DNA from: Deltaproteobacteria bacterium
GTDB lineage: Bacteria; Myxococcota_A; Polyangia; Polyangiales; JADJMO01
Length of the DNA stretch: 64,000 nt
NCBI GenBank assembly: GCA_025363655.1
Contig: JANYDK010000011.1
Coordinates: 160,018 to 224,017, forward strand
Direction: 5' to 3'
Of the stretch, positions 53,105 through 61,648 are shown piece after piece. A model generated the notes under the pieces. That model had not been told where the DNA came from and searched no databases. It saw only the letters and a list, made by a program, of their open reading frames with translations. Positions within the stretch are counted from its first letter, which is position 1, and every line of letters starts with the position of its first letter. The translations under genes were made by a program, and so were the position numbers.

Positions 53105-54514
53105 ATGGCGCACGAGGGGCATGACCACGAGCACGACCATGATCACGACCATGATCACGGTCACGACCATTCCCATTCGCAGGCTCACGACCACGAGCAC
53201 GAGACTCACGACCACGGGCACGAGACTCACGCGACGAACGACCATGCGCACGAGCACACGCATGATCACCTCCACCAGCTCCTTCACGTGGACCCTGTCG
53301 CGGGGGCTGCGGGCGACATGCTCATCGCCGCCTTTCTCGATCTCGGGGTCGACGAGGCCGCGCTCCGAGCCGCAGTCGACGCGATTGGGCTCACCGGTTT
53401 CGAGCTGAAGATCGGACGGCGCGAGCGGCACGCGATCGCAGCGCGATCGTTCGACGTCCTCGTCGAGGGGACGCAACCGCCGCGCGACTACGCCACGATC
53501 GACGCGCTCCTCGAGAAGGCTCCGCTGCCACCACGGGTTCGCGAGCTCGCGCGTCACGCATTTCTCCGACTCGGCGAGGCCGAGGCGAAGGTGCATCGGC
53601 AGCCCCTCGCGCGCGTACACTTCCACGAGGTTGGCGGCGTCGATGCCATCGTCGACATCGTCGGAGCCTCGGCGTGCATTGCTTGGCTGGAAGAGCGCGC
53701 AGGCGGCGTCGGTGCGCTCGGCGTCTCGCTCGGTCCCATTCCCGTCGGCGGGGGACGCGCGCGTGGTGCCCACGGATCGATCCCGGTCCCTGCACCGGCC
53801 GCGCTCGAGCTGCTCCTCGGGCTGCCGACGCGCGATGCCGGCTTCCCCGAAGGTGAAGAGAAAGAGCTCGTCACGCCGACCGGCGCGGCCCTCCTTCGTA
53901 CGTTCGTCGAGCGTCTCCCGCGCGCTCCGGCGCCGAGCGGACGATGGCCAGCGATGTCCCCGCGAGCGATCGGCTACGGCGCCGGCACGCGCGACTTGAA
54001 GGATCGTCCGAACGTCGTGCGCCTGGTCCTCGGCGACGTCGAAGAGGCGCATGCGCACGAGCACGAGCACACGCATGACGAGGCCACGCACGTCGTCCTC
54101 GAGGCGAACGTCGACGACACCACCGGCGAGATCGCCGGCGCGACCCTCGAGGCGCTCATGCACGAAGGCGCGCTCGACGCCTGGGCGCAGCCGATCACGA
54201 TGAAGAAGGGGAGGCCAGCGCTGATGATCGCGGCGCTCACCGATCACGCGCATCGAGCCGCGATCGCCCGCTCTCTCCTTGCGCACACCGGCTCGCTCGG
54301 GGTGCGCATGCGCGAGGTCTCACGCCTCGAGCGCGCGCGTCGCTTCGTCGACGTATCGACGGCTTATGGAACGATCCGCGTGAAAATCGCCGACGGCGAT
54401 GGTTTGCCGCTGGTCGTGCACCCCGAGCTCGACGTCTGCCGCGCCGCCGCCGAGGCGCACCACGTCCCGGTGCGCGAGGTCATCCGCGCCGCGATCGCCG
54501 CAGCCAGCGTCTAG
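53105..54514 (+). CDS. larC: LarC, nickel insertion protein for the nickel-pincer cofactor
   Basis: 469 residues from ATG 53105, with GGTAGGGA upstream. LarC inserts nickel into the pyridinium-3,5-bisthiocarboxylate mononucleotide made by LarB and LarE. Family signatures: LHVDPVAGAAGDMLIAAFLD, HFHEVGGVDAIVDIVGA, PVPAPAALELLLGLPTR, ELVTPTGAALLR, EANVDDTTGEIAGATLEALM, MKKGRPALMI. Unusually, residues 3-58 are an uninterrupted His/Asp/Glu-rich stretch with more than 20 histidines, and a second His cluster (HAHEHEHTHDEATH) follows at about residue 317-330; both could store nickel. LarA and LarE genes are not in the window. Confidence 0.93.
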   Translation: MAHEGHDHEHDHDHDHDHGHDHSHSQAHDHEHETHDHGHETHATNDHAHEHTHDHLHQLLHVDPVAGAAGDMLIAAFLDLGVDEAALRAAVDAIGLTGFELKIGRRERHAIAARSFDVLVEGTQPPRDYATIDALLEKAPLPPRVRELARHAFLRLGEAEAKVHRQPLARVHFHEVGGVDAIVDIVGASACIAWLEERAGGVGALGVSLGPIPVGGGRARGAHGSIPVPAPAALELLLGLPTRDAGFPEGEEKELVTPTGAALLRTFVERLPRAPAPSGRWPAMSPRAIGYGAGTRDLKDRPNVVRLVLGDVEEAHAHEHEHTHDEATHVVLEANVDDTTGEIAGATLEALMHEGALDAWAQPITMKKGRPALMIAALTDHAHRAAIARSLLAHTGSLGVRMREVSRLERARRFVDVSTAYGTIRVKIADGDGLPLVVHPELDVCRAAAEAHHVPVREVIRAAIAAASV

Positions 54515-54523
54515 TCGAACGCC

Positions 54524-55657
54524 TCAGGACGGGCCCTTGGTCTTGCAGCCGAAGACGAGCTGGACCTTCACCGTCGGATCGCTCTTCAGCTTGTCGCAGT
54601 CGACGCCGTAGACGGTGATCGTCTTGCCGCCGTCGGTGTAGTCCCAGCCGCTGGTGTGGGTCGGATCTTTGTCGAGCGTGTGCGTGCCGCTGCCGTCGGT
54701 GAAGTCGACGTTGACCTTGTTCGGGTCGACGGTGCCTGCGTCGGCGCTCGCCGCCGGCACGTCGAAGGTGCACGACAGAATCTTCCCCTTGATGTCCTCG
54801 AGCGCCAACAAGAGGTCTTTCTCGAAGGTCGCGTCGCCGATTTGATAGTGGCAGGCCTTGGTCGGATCGGTGGTGGAGGGGATGCACGTCGGGGTGCGTT
54901 TGCCGCCACCCGCCGCCGCCACTTGGGAGAGGTTCTGCACGGTGCCACCAGGCGCGCCGATGACGTAGGTGAGCACTTGCGGCGCCGGGCCCGTGCGTCC
55001 GCCGTTGGCCGCGGCGATGACGTCGGCGAGGGTGCCGCAGCCGTTCGGATCGCCGTCGGTGATGAGGACGACGACGCGCGTACCGTCGGTGGTGAGGCCG
55101 TGCATGTAGCCGACGGCGCTGGAGAGGGCGACGGCCATCGGCGTGTTGCCGTTGGGAGATGCGCCGGCGAGCACCGACTTGATCGGCGCGCGCGTGGTCG
55201 CGAGCGGACCGACCGCGACGTCGGGCACCGCGTAGGCCGCCGCGTCGCAAGATTTGGCGTCGGCCAGGAGCGGGAAGAGCTTGAGGCCGACCTTGAGCGT
55301 GTCCTCGCTCTTGTCGACGAGCGCGTTGATCGCCGCGAGCGAGCCGCTCCACTTGGTGCCGCCGGTGACCGTCTCCTTCATCGAGCCCGAGTGGTCGAAG
55401 ACGAGGTAGAGGTTCGGCGGGATGCGCTTGGCGTCGAAGGCGGCGGCGGCGCACGCCGAGTCGGGATCGATGTGTCCGTCTTCGAGCGGCACTTCAGCGC
55501 TGAGCCCGTCACCGAATTGGCCGCCGTCGAGGACGAGGCCTCCATCGGGATCGCTGCTGCCATCCAGATCGAGAGCGTCGCCATCGACGCTCCCGCTACA
55601 AGCAGCGACCGAGGTGCCGAGCAGCGAGAGCGCGGAGAGGAGGAGGAAGCGCTTCAT
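54524..55657 (-). CDS. von Willebrand factor A domain lipoprotein
   Basis: 377 residues. The signal peptide (MKRFLLLSALSLLGTS) ends at the lipobox VAAC, followed by an Asp/Gly-rich linker to about residue 72. The vWA domain starts at PPNLYLVFDHSGSMKE, with the metal-binding D-x-S-x-S, and includes VVVLITDGDPNGCG. The C-terminal 80-90 residues (from ILSCTFDVP to VQLVFGCKTK) align well with the end of the lipoprotein at 766-2142, sharing KVNV, a G-W-x-Y step, DGK-x-I and FGC. It lies between larC and larB on the opposite strand to larC; no functional link to them is evident. Confidence 0.87.
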   Translation of the reverse strand: MKRFLLLSALSLLGTSVAACSGSVDGDALDLDGSSDPDGGLVLDGGQFGDGLSAEVPLEDGHIDPDSACAAAAFDAKRIPPNLYLVFDHSGSMKETVTGGTKWSGSLAAINALVDKSEDTLKVGLKLFPLLADAKSCDAAAYAVPDVAVGPLATTRAPIKSVLAGASPNGNTPMAVALSSAVGYMHGLTTDGTRVVVLITDGDPNGCGTLADVIAAANGGRTGPAPQVLTYVIGAPGGTVQNLSQVAAAGGGKRTPTCIPSTTDPTKACHYQIGDATFEKDLLLALEDIKGKILSCTFDVPAASADAGTVDPNKVNVDFTDGSGTHTLDKDPTHTSGWDYTDGGKTITVYGVDCDKLKSDPTVKVQLVFGCKTKGPS

Positions 55658-55755
55658 GTGTCTATCTTAGCGCGCCGTGGCGATCGTTCATCTGTAACGA
55701 CGATGAGACGATCGCGGTCAACAGGCCGCGGAACAGATGCATATGTGCGCTATAT

Positions 55756-55769
55756 GTGCGCGCGCGCAC
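55756..55769. repeat. 14-bp perfect palindrome beyond the larB stop
   Basis: GTGCGCGCGCGCAC is self-complementary and lies six bases past the larB stop codon (minus strand). A CG-rich hairpin or Z-DNA-prone alternating tract is possible; no T-run follows. Confidence 0.35.
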
Positions 55770-55775
55770 GGTGCA

Positions 55776-56531
55776 TCAGCGATCGATGCGCGCAGCGGCA
55801 AATGCTGCACCGAAGCCGTTGTCGATGTTGACGACCGTGATGCCCGAAGCGCACGAGGTCAGCATCGCCGCGAGCGGAGTGAGGCCGCCCAGAGCGGCTC
55901 CGTAACCGACGGACGTGGGGACGCCGATGACGGGACGATCGGTGAGGCCGCCGACCACGCTCGGGAGCGCGCCCTCCATGCCGGCGACGACGATGAGCAC
56001 CGAGGCCTGCGTGAGCACGTCTCGCTTCATCAGGAGACGATGGATGCCGCTGACGCCGACGTCGTAGAGACGGATGGGCTCACGACCGAGGGCGACGAGC
56101 GTCTCGCAAGCCTCTTCGGCGACGGGGAGATCGCTGGTGCCGGCGGCGATGACCGCGACCTTGCCGCGACCTTCTTTCGGAACCGGAGTACCGAGGGTGA
56201 GGCAGCGCGCGAGCTCGGCATGACGCACTGGCGTGACCGCGGGATCGAAGGCGGCGATCACGGTGGCGGCTTTGGCATCGTCGATGCGCGTGATGAGACA
56301 GGGCGCGCCTTTGCCGACGATGGCGGTGGCGATACCGATGATTTGAGCCGCCGTCTTGCCTTCGCCGAAGATCACCTCGGGGGCCCCCTGCCGGAGCGCG
56401 CGGTGGTGATCGACCATCGCGTAGCCGAGGTCGGTGAACGGAAGATCGCGGAGCTTGGCCACCGCGTCGTCGAGCGACGCTGCTCCGGAGCGGACGGAGT
56501 CGAGGAGGGCACGGAGCTTGGCTTCGTCCAT
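55776..56531 (-). CDS. larB: LarB, pyridinium-3,5-biscarboxylic acid mononucleotide synthase
   Basis: 251 residues from the ATG at 56531 (MDEAKLRALLDSVRSG); a longer frame upstream overlaps the divergent gene and is not used. LarB carboxylates and hydrolyses nicotinic acid adenine dinucleotide in the first step of nickel-pincer cofactor synthesis. It resembles AIR carboxylase (PurE). Signature parts are FGEGKTAAQIIGIATAIVG, RHAELARCLTLGT, KVAVIAAGTSDLPVAEEACE, YDVGVSGIHRLL, VVAGMEGALPSVVGGL and PVIGVPTSVGYGAALGGLTP. With larC 1.2 kb away this gives two of the three cofactor genes. Confidence 0.92.
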   Translation of the reverse strand: MDEAKLRALLDSVRSGAASLDDAVAKLRDLPFTDLGYAMVDHHRALRQGAPEVIFGEGKTAAQIIGIATAIVGKGAPCLITRIDDAKAATVIAAFDPAVTPVRHAELARCLTLGTPVPKEGRGKVAVIAAGTSDLPVAEEACETLVALGREPIRLYDVGVSGIHRLLMKRDVLTQASVLIVVAGMEGALPSVVGGLTDRPVIGVPTSVGYGAALGGLTPLAAMLTSCASGITVVNIDNGFGAAFAAARIDR

Positions 56532-56580
56532 GGGCGTCCTCTCTAGCACCGCAGATGCGGGATGGTGTACGAGACCCGAC

Positions 56581-57129
56581 ATGCCTTTGCCGCTCGCACC
56601 CTTCGTCGCCGCCCTCTTGGGCGTCGTCTTCGGGCTCGTCGGCCGCGACGAGGTTCGGCGCACCACCACGCCGCCTTCGTCGACCCGCGGCTTCATCTCG
56701 GTGGCGCTCGTCTCGGGGCTGCTCCTCGCCCCCGCGCTCGCGTACTTCGTCGCCTTCTACCCCGACTGGTCGTACGCGTACCTCTTGCCGGGCGAGCGCG
56801 TACCGTCGGCGGTCGAGCTCCTCGAGATCGTCGCCATCGCCGTCATCCCCCCGGCGACGTACGCGTGGACGGCCATCGCCCTCCGGCGCCACGCGGTGCG
56901 CGAATTGGTGCGGGGCGTGTCGCTGGTGGTCGTGCTCCTGACAGTGGCCATCGCCTTCGTCGGACCTCGCCTCACCGTCGCCACCACGTTCGCCGGCTTC
57001 CACGACGGCATCGACGTGCGTCCGGTCGGCGGCACCTCACTGGGAATCTCCATTCTCTGGATCGACGGGTTCTTCTTCGTCGGTGCCGCGTACGCTGCTT
57101 CTCGCCTGCGCGCTGCGTCGCGCGGTTGA
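56581..57129 (+). CDS. Small multi-pass membrane protein of unknown function
   Basis: 182 residues from ATG 56581. Five hydrophobic segments are seen: APFVAALLGVVFGLVG, FISVALVSGLLLAPALAYFV, LLEIVAIAVIPPATYAWTAI, LVRGVSLVVVLLTVAIAFV and GISILWIDGFFFVGAAYAAS. No signature residues or family were recognised. It is divergent from larB (49 bases) and precedes gcvT by 68 bases on the same strand. Confidence 0.72.
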   Translation: MPLPLAPFVAALLGVVFGLVGRDEVRRTTTPPSSTRGFISVALVSGLLLAPALAYFVAFYPDWSYAYLLPGERVPSAVELLEIVAIAVIPPATYAWTAIALRRHAVRELVRGVSLVVVLLTVAIAFVGPRLTVATTFAGFHDGIDVRPVGGTSLGISILWIDGFFFVGAAYAASRLRAASRG

Positions 57130-57197
57130 GTGCTGCGCGCTGCGTCGCGCGGTTCCGCGTTGCCCCACGGCGTCGGACTCGATATCGAGACCGTCCC

Positions 57198-58319
57198 GTG
57201 AGCGATCAGGCCCAATCCGACGCCCCCCTCCGCCGCACTTCTCTCTACGAGGCCCACAAGCGCGCCGGCGCGCGAATGGTCCCCTTCACCGGCTACGAGA
57301 TGCCGGTGCAGTACAGCGGCCTCGTCGACGAGCACAAGGCGGTGCGCGAAGCGGTCGGGCTCTTCGACGTCTCGCACATGGGCGAGCTCGAGCTGCGTGG
57401 CGTCTACGCCAAGCAGGTCGTCAATTTCCTCGTCACCAACGACATCGGCAAGCTCGTGGACGGGCAAGCGGTCTACACCTGCTGCTGCAACGCCGAGGGC
57501 ACCATCCTCGACGACTTGATCATCTATCGCGCGGCGAGCGATCGGTTCCTCGTCGTCTGCAACGCGAGCAACCGTGCCAAGATCGTGGCGGTCTTCGAGA
57601 AGGCGGCGAAGGACCACTGCGAGTTCGTCGATCGCAGCGACGAAACCGCGCTGATCGCGCTCCAAGGTCCGAAGGCGTGGCAGGTGCTGGCGCAGGCCGG
57701 TGACATCTCGCACCTTGCAGCGATGCCCGCTTTCCACTTCGGCGAGGCCAACCTGTTCAACGTCCCCTGCACCGTCGCGCGCACCGGATACACCGGGGAG
57801 GACGGCTGCGAGATCTTCTGCCCGTGGGACGAAGCCCCGAAGGTGTGGGACGGGCTCCTGACGGTCGGCGCGCCGTTCGGCATCAAGCCCGCAGGTCTCG
57901 GATGTCGCGACACGCTCCGCCTCGAGTGCAAGATGGCGCTCTACGGCAACGACATCGACGAGACGACCAACCCGATCGAGGCTGGTCTCTCCTGGACGAT
58001 CAAATTCGAGAAGGGCGACTTCGTCGGCCGCGAGGTGCTCGCGCGCGCGAAAGAGCGCGGCGTCACCCGCAAGCTGGTCGGCTTCGAGATGACCGGACGA
58101 GGCATCGCGCGGCACGGCTATCCGACCAAGGCGCCCGAGGGGGGCGAGCCGGTCGGCGTCGTCACCAGCGGCTCGCCGAGCCCGACCACCGGCAAGAACA
58201 TCGGGCTCGCCTATTTGCCCGTCGCGCTCACCGCGATTGGAAGCAAATTTCTCGTCGATTGCCGTGGAAAAGACGTCGAAGCGGTCGTCGTGAAGACGCC
58301 GTTCTACAAGCGCAAGTAA
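57198..58319 (+). CDS. gcvT: Aminomethyltransferase (glycine cleavage system T protein)
   Basis: 373 residues from GTG 57198. GcvT moves the aminomethyl carbon from lipoyl-H protein to tetrahydrofolate, releasing ammonia. Conserved parts: RRTSLYEAHKRAGARMVPFT, GLFDVSHMGELELRG, ARTGYTGEDGCEIFCPWDEA, GCRDTLRLECKMALYGNDID, NPIEAGLSWTIKFEKGDFVG and GVVTSGSPSPTTGKNIGLAY. It is the first gene of the gcv run, 43 bases before gcvH. No glycine riboswitch is visible in the short gap upstream. Confidence 0.95.
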   Translation: MSDQAQSDAPLRRTSLYEAHKRAGARMVPFTGYEMPVQYSGLVDEHKAVREAVGLFDVSHMGELELRGVYAKQVVNFLVTNDIGKLVDGQAVYTCCCNAEGTILDDLIIYRAASDRFLVVCNASNRAKIVAVFEKAAKDHCEFVDRSDETALIALQGPKAWQVLAQAGDISHLAAMPAFHFGEANLFNVPCTVARTGYTGEDGCEIFCPWDEAPKVWDGLLTVGAPFGIKPAGLGCRDTLRLECKMALYGNDIDETTNPIEAGLSWTIKFEKGDFVGREVLARAKERGVTRKLVGFEMTGRGIARHGYPTKAPEGGEPVGVVTSGSPSPTTGKNIGLAYLPVALTAIGSKFLVDCRGKDVEAVVVKTPFYKRK

Positions 58320-58362
58320 GCTCTCGCACCGTCAGACTCGCCCGCTCAAGGAGCCGATCATC

Positions 58363-58761
58363 ATGTCGAACGTGAACGTGCCCGACGACCTCCGCTACAC
58401 CAAAGACCACGAGTGGGCGAAGCTTGACGGCAACAAAGTCCGCGTCGGAATCACCTCCTTCGCGGTCGAGCAGCTCGGTGACATCACCCTCGTCGATCTC
58501 CCCAAGGTCGGCACGAAGCTCGAGGCCGGCAAGGCGTTCGGCACCGTCGAGAGCGTGAAGACGTTGAGCGATCTCTACGCACCGATGTCGGGGACCGTCG
58601 TCGAGGTCAACGAGGCGTTGGCGAATGCGCCCGAGCTGGTCAACGAAGGCGCCTTCGACAAGGGCTGGATGATCGTCCTCGAAGTGGCCGACAGCACCGG
58701 CTTCGATGGGCTCCTCGACGCTGCTTCGTATCGCAAGCATCTCGACGAGTCGGCGCACTGA
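58363..58761 (+). CDS. gcvH: Glycine cleavage system H protein (lipoyl carrier)
   Basis: 132 residues; AAGGAG lies at a good distance before ATG 58363. The lipoylation lysine is K66 in GTVESVKTLSDLYAP, and the family pattern YTKDHEWAKLDGNKVRVGIT and ELVNEGAFDKGWMIVLEV is complete. It shuttles the aminomethyl group between the P, T and L proteins. The next gene on the strand is a histidine kinase, 89 bases away. Confidence 0.97.
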   Translation: MSNVNVPDDLRYTKDHEWAKLDGNKVRVGITSFAVEQLGDITLVDLPKVGTKLEAGKAFGTVESVKTLSDLYAPMSGTVVEVNEALANAPELVNEGAFDKGWMIVLEVADSTGFDGLLDAASYRKHLDESAH

Positions 58762-58790
58762 AACGAAGGCGGCGCTCTCGCCCCGTATTG

Positions 58791-58842
58791 GCGTAAACGT
58801 CGCGTCAACCTCGCGTCAACCTCGCGTCACCTCGCGTCACGT
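58791..58842. repeat. Short tandem repeat (about 11 bp) upstream of the hybrid histidine kinase
   Basis: After GCGTAAACGT at 58791-58800, four units follow: CGCGTCAACCT at 58801 and 58812, then the 10-bp CGCGTCACCT at 58823 and CGCGTCACGT at 58833. The array ends nine bases before the kinase ATG at 58851 and spans most of the gap after gcvH. It could be a regulator-binding array, or a spacer created by slippage. Confidence 0.6.
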
Positions 58843-58850
58843 CGGGCCGC

Positions 58851-61613
58851 ATGAAAAACGATCTCTCCGTCGTCATGCGCAAGGTCGTGGGGGACGTCGA
58901 AGGACATCCCTCGCTGCAGCGCTTGCTCCGGCTCGCGACACGTACCGCCGGTGGCACGGGCGCGTTGGTGTCGTTCATGGACGGCGAGGACTCGCTCCAG
59001 CTCCTCGGCCACGGCATCCCGCTCGCCGCGCGCGGTTGGCTCCAGCTCGCGGTCCAGCTCGCCGAGCCCGGACGCAGCCAGGTCGAGGACGCGACCCTCG
59101 ATCCGCGTCTCCGACTGCTCCCGATCGTCACCGAGGAGCCCTTCGTCCGCATGGCGGCGGGCTTTCCGCTGGTGCGCAAGAGCGGTTCGACGATCGGCGC
59201 GCTCTGCGTCGTCGGGCCGAAGGCGACCGCGCTCGACCAAGCGACGCGCGAGGCCATCGACGACATCGCAGCCCTGCTCATCGACGAGCTCGAGGTGCGC
59301 CGAGGCGCGCAACTCAGCTCGGAGAAGGCCGCCGAGGAGCAAGAGCGCGCGCAGCAGATCAGCGAAGTGCTCGAGGCTTCGCCGCTCGGCATCATCGCGG
59401 TGGACAGCGCCGGCCGCTTGCAGACGTGGAACGCTGGCGCCCAACAGATCTTGGGCTGGCTCGCCTCCGAGGTGCTGGGCAACACCCTGCCGCCGATCGT
59501 CCCGCCCGACTTACGGCGCGAATGGCTCGAGCTGCAGGCCGCCGGGATGCGCGGCGAGACGAGACGCCTGACAACGCGCCGACAGCACCGCGATGGCCGA
59601 GAAATCGTGGTCGATTTGGCCCTCGCGCCGATGCGCGCGAGCGACGGGACGATCCGCGGACGCGTCGCCGTGTTCGCCGACGTCACCGAACGCGAGGAAG
59701 CGCGTCGCAACCTCGCCGAGAGCGAGCTTCGCTATCGACTCCTCCTCGAGCAGGCGGGCGACGGCATCATCATCTCCGAAGACGGCGGCGCCATCCTCGA
59801 GGCCAACGATCGCATCTGCGAGCTGCTCGGGCGTGATCGCGAGAGCCTCGTCGGCACCGACGTCGCGCTCCTCGACGCACGAGCGCCCGACAAACCGAGC
59901 ACCCAACGCACGGTCGTACGCGATGTGATCTTCGGTCGCCTCGTCGGTCAACCGGTGCACGACGAGCGCTCGCTCCGGTGCGCCGACGGTTCGGTGCGCG
60001 TGCTCGACGTCACCACCAAGGTGCTCCCCGATGGTCACGCCATCGGCATCTACCGCGACCTCTCCGAGCGGCGACGCGCCGAAGAAGCGCTTCGCCTCTC
60101 GGAGTCGAAGTTCCGCCGGCTGATCGAGAGCGCGCCCGACGCGGTGCTCGTCCAACGTGACGGCCGCATCCTCTACGCCAACCAGGCGCTCGTACAATTG
60201 CAGGGTTTTTCCAGCGCCGATGCGCTCATCGGTCACTCCGTGCTCGAGCTCGTCCACCCCGACGATCGAAGCACCGCCCGCGAGCTCGGCGCCGGCAGCG
60301 AGCCACCGCAGAGGTTTCATCGACACCGCGAATTGCGACACCTCCGGCGCGACGGCGTGGCGGTGAGCGTCGAGGTGAGCACCGTGCCGGTCGAGTACGA
60401 AGGCGGCGCGGCGACGGTCGCTTTCATCCGCGACGTCAGCGCACGCAAGGAGCTCGAGCGGCGCCTCCTCGTCACCGAGCGCATGGCCTCCGTCGGTACG
60501 CTCGCCGCCGGCGTCGCCCACGAAATCAACAACCCGCTCGCCTACGTGCTCACCAACCTCGAGTTCGCCCTCGGCGAGCTCGGCAGCCAGCTCAGCGTCG
60601 GCAGCCCGCGCATGACCGAAGCGTTGCTGGCGCTGGAAGAGGCGCGGCGCGGCGCCGAGCGTGTGCAGCAAATCGTCCAGAGCTTGAAGACGTTCTCGCA
60701 CCCCGAGGAAGATCGACGGCGCCCCGTCGACGTCAGGCGTACGCTCGATCTCGCGATTCGGATGGCGACGAGTGAAATCAAGCAGCGGGCGCAGCTGCGG
60801 CGGCACTACGGCGACGTCCCGGCGATCGAGGCCAACGAGTCGCGGCTCGGACAGGTGTTCCTCAACCTGCTGGTCAACGCCGCGCAAGCGATCCCCGACG
60901 GCCATGTCGGCGAGCACGAGATCACCGTCAAGACCGCGACCGACGCCCAAGGACGGGCCGTCATCGAGGTGACCGACACCGGTCCCGGCATCGCGCCCGA
61001 GGTCATCGGACGCATTTTCGACCCATTTTTCACGACCAAACCCGTCGGCGTCGGCACCGGGCTCGGGCTCTCGATTTGCCACAACATCGTCCGCTCGCTC
61101 GGCGGAGAGATCGCCGTCGAGAGTCGCGTCGGGGTCGGCACCACCTTGCGCGTGACCTTGCCACCGGCCGGCGCCGAGCGCGCGAAGGTGCACACGACCA
61201 ACCTCCCCGCCCCTGCCGCGCTCCGTCGCGCCCGCGTCCTCGTCATCGACGACGAGCCGGCGATCGGCGCCTCGATTCGCCGCGTCCTCTCGGCGCACCA
61301 CGACGTCGAGGTGGTCACTGGCGGCCGCGACGGCGTCGCCAAGCTCACCGGCGACGTGAGCTACGACGTCGTCCTCTGCGACCTGATGATGCCCGATTTG
61401 ACGGGAATGGACGTCTGGGAAGAGCTGTCGCAGAAGCGCCCGGACATCCTCCCGCGCATCGTCTTCCTCACCGGGGGCACCTTCACCGAGCGGGCGCGCA
61501 TCTTCGTCGAGGAGCGTCCGGACAAAGTCGTGACCAAGCCGTTTCGGCCGCAAGAGCTGCGTCAACGCGTGGCGGCGATTCTCTCGGAAATCGACGGCGC
61601 CACGGCCAGTTGA
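58851..61613 (+). CDS. Hybrid sensor histidine kinase (GAF, three PAS, HisKA, HATPase, receiver)
   Basis: 920 residues from ATG 58851, no membrane helix, so a cytoplasmic sensor. Residues about 15-150 are a GAF domain, 170-280, 295-410 and 415-535 are PAS-like (PLGIIAVDSAGRLQTWN, GDGIIISEDGGAILEAND, PDAVLVQRDGRILYANQA). HisKA has H557 in GVAHEINNPLAYVL. The ATPase has VTDTGPGIAPEVIGRIFDPF and GTGLGLSICHNIV. The C-terminal receiver has VLVIDDEPAIG and phospho-acceptor D844 in VVLCDLMMPDLTGMDVW. No DNA-binding output follows. It lies inside the gcv genes, between gcvH and gcvPA. Confidence 0.93.
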   Translation: MKNDLSVVMRKVVGDVEGHPSLQRLLRLATRTAGGTGALVSFMDGEDSLQLLGHGIPLAARGWLQLAVQLAEPGRSQVEDATLDPRLRLLPIVTEEPFVRMAAGFPLVRKSGSTIGALCVVGPKATALDQATREAIDDIAALLIDELEVRRGAQLSSEKAAEEQERAQQISEVLEASPLGIIAVDSAGRLQTWNAGAQQILGWLASEVLGNTLPPIVPPDLRREWLELQAAGMRGETRRLTTRRQHRDGREIVVDLALAPMRASDGTIRGRVAVFADVTEREEARRNLAESELRYRLLLEQAGDGIIISEDGGAILEANDRICELLGRDRESLVGTDVALLDARAPDKPSTQRTVVRDVIFGRLVGQPVHDERSLRCADGSVRVLDVTTKVLPDGHAIGIYRDLSERRRAEEALRLSESKFRRLIESAPDAVLVQRDGRILYANQALVQLQGFSSADALIGHSVLELVHPDDRSTARELGAGSEPPQRFHRHRELRHLRRDGVAVSVEVSTVPVEYEGGAATVAFIRDVSARKELERRLLVTERMASVGTLAAGVAHEINNPLAYVLTNLEFALGELGSQLSVGSPRMTEALLALEEARRGAERVQQIVQSLKTFSHPEEDRRRPVDVRRTLDLAIRMATSEIKQRAQLRRHYGDVPAIEANESRLGQVFLNLLVNAAQAIPDGHVGEHEITVKTATDAQGRAVIEVTDTGPGIAPEVIGRIFDPFFTTKPVGVGTGLGLSICHNIVRSLGGEIAVESRVGVGTTLRVTLPPAGAERAKVHTTNLPAPAALRRARVLVIDDEPAIGASIRRVLSAHHDVEVVTGGRDGVAKLTGDVSYDVVLCDLMMPDLTGMDVWEELSQKRPDILPRIVFLTGGTFTERARIFVEERPDKVVTKPFRPQELRQRVAAILSEIDGATAS

Positions 61614-61648
61614 GCCCCATGTCGGCTCGGGGTAGCAGGTTCCGCAGC

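Noticed and set aside
57130..57197. Glycine riboswitch before gcvT
   Set aside because: The gap is only 68 bases and shows none of the conserved glycine aptamer core.
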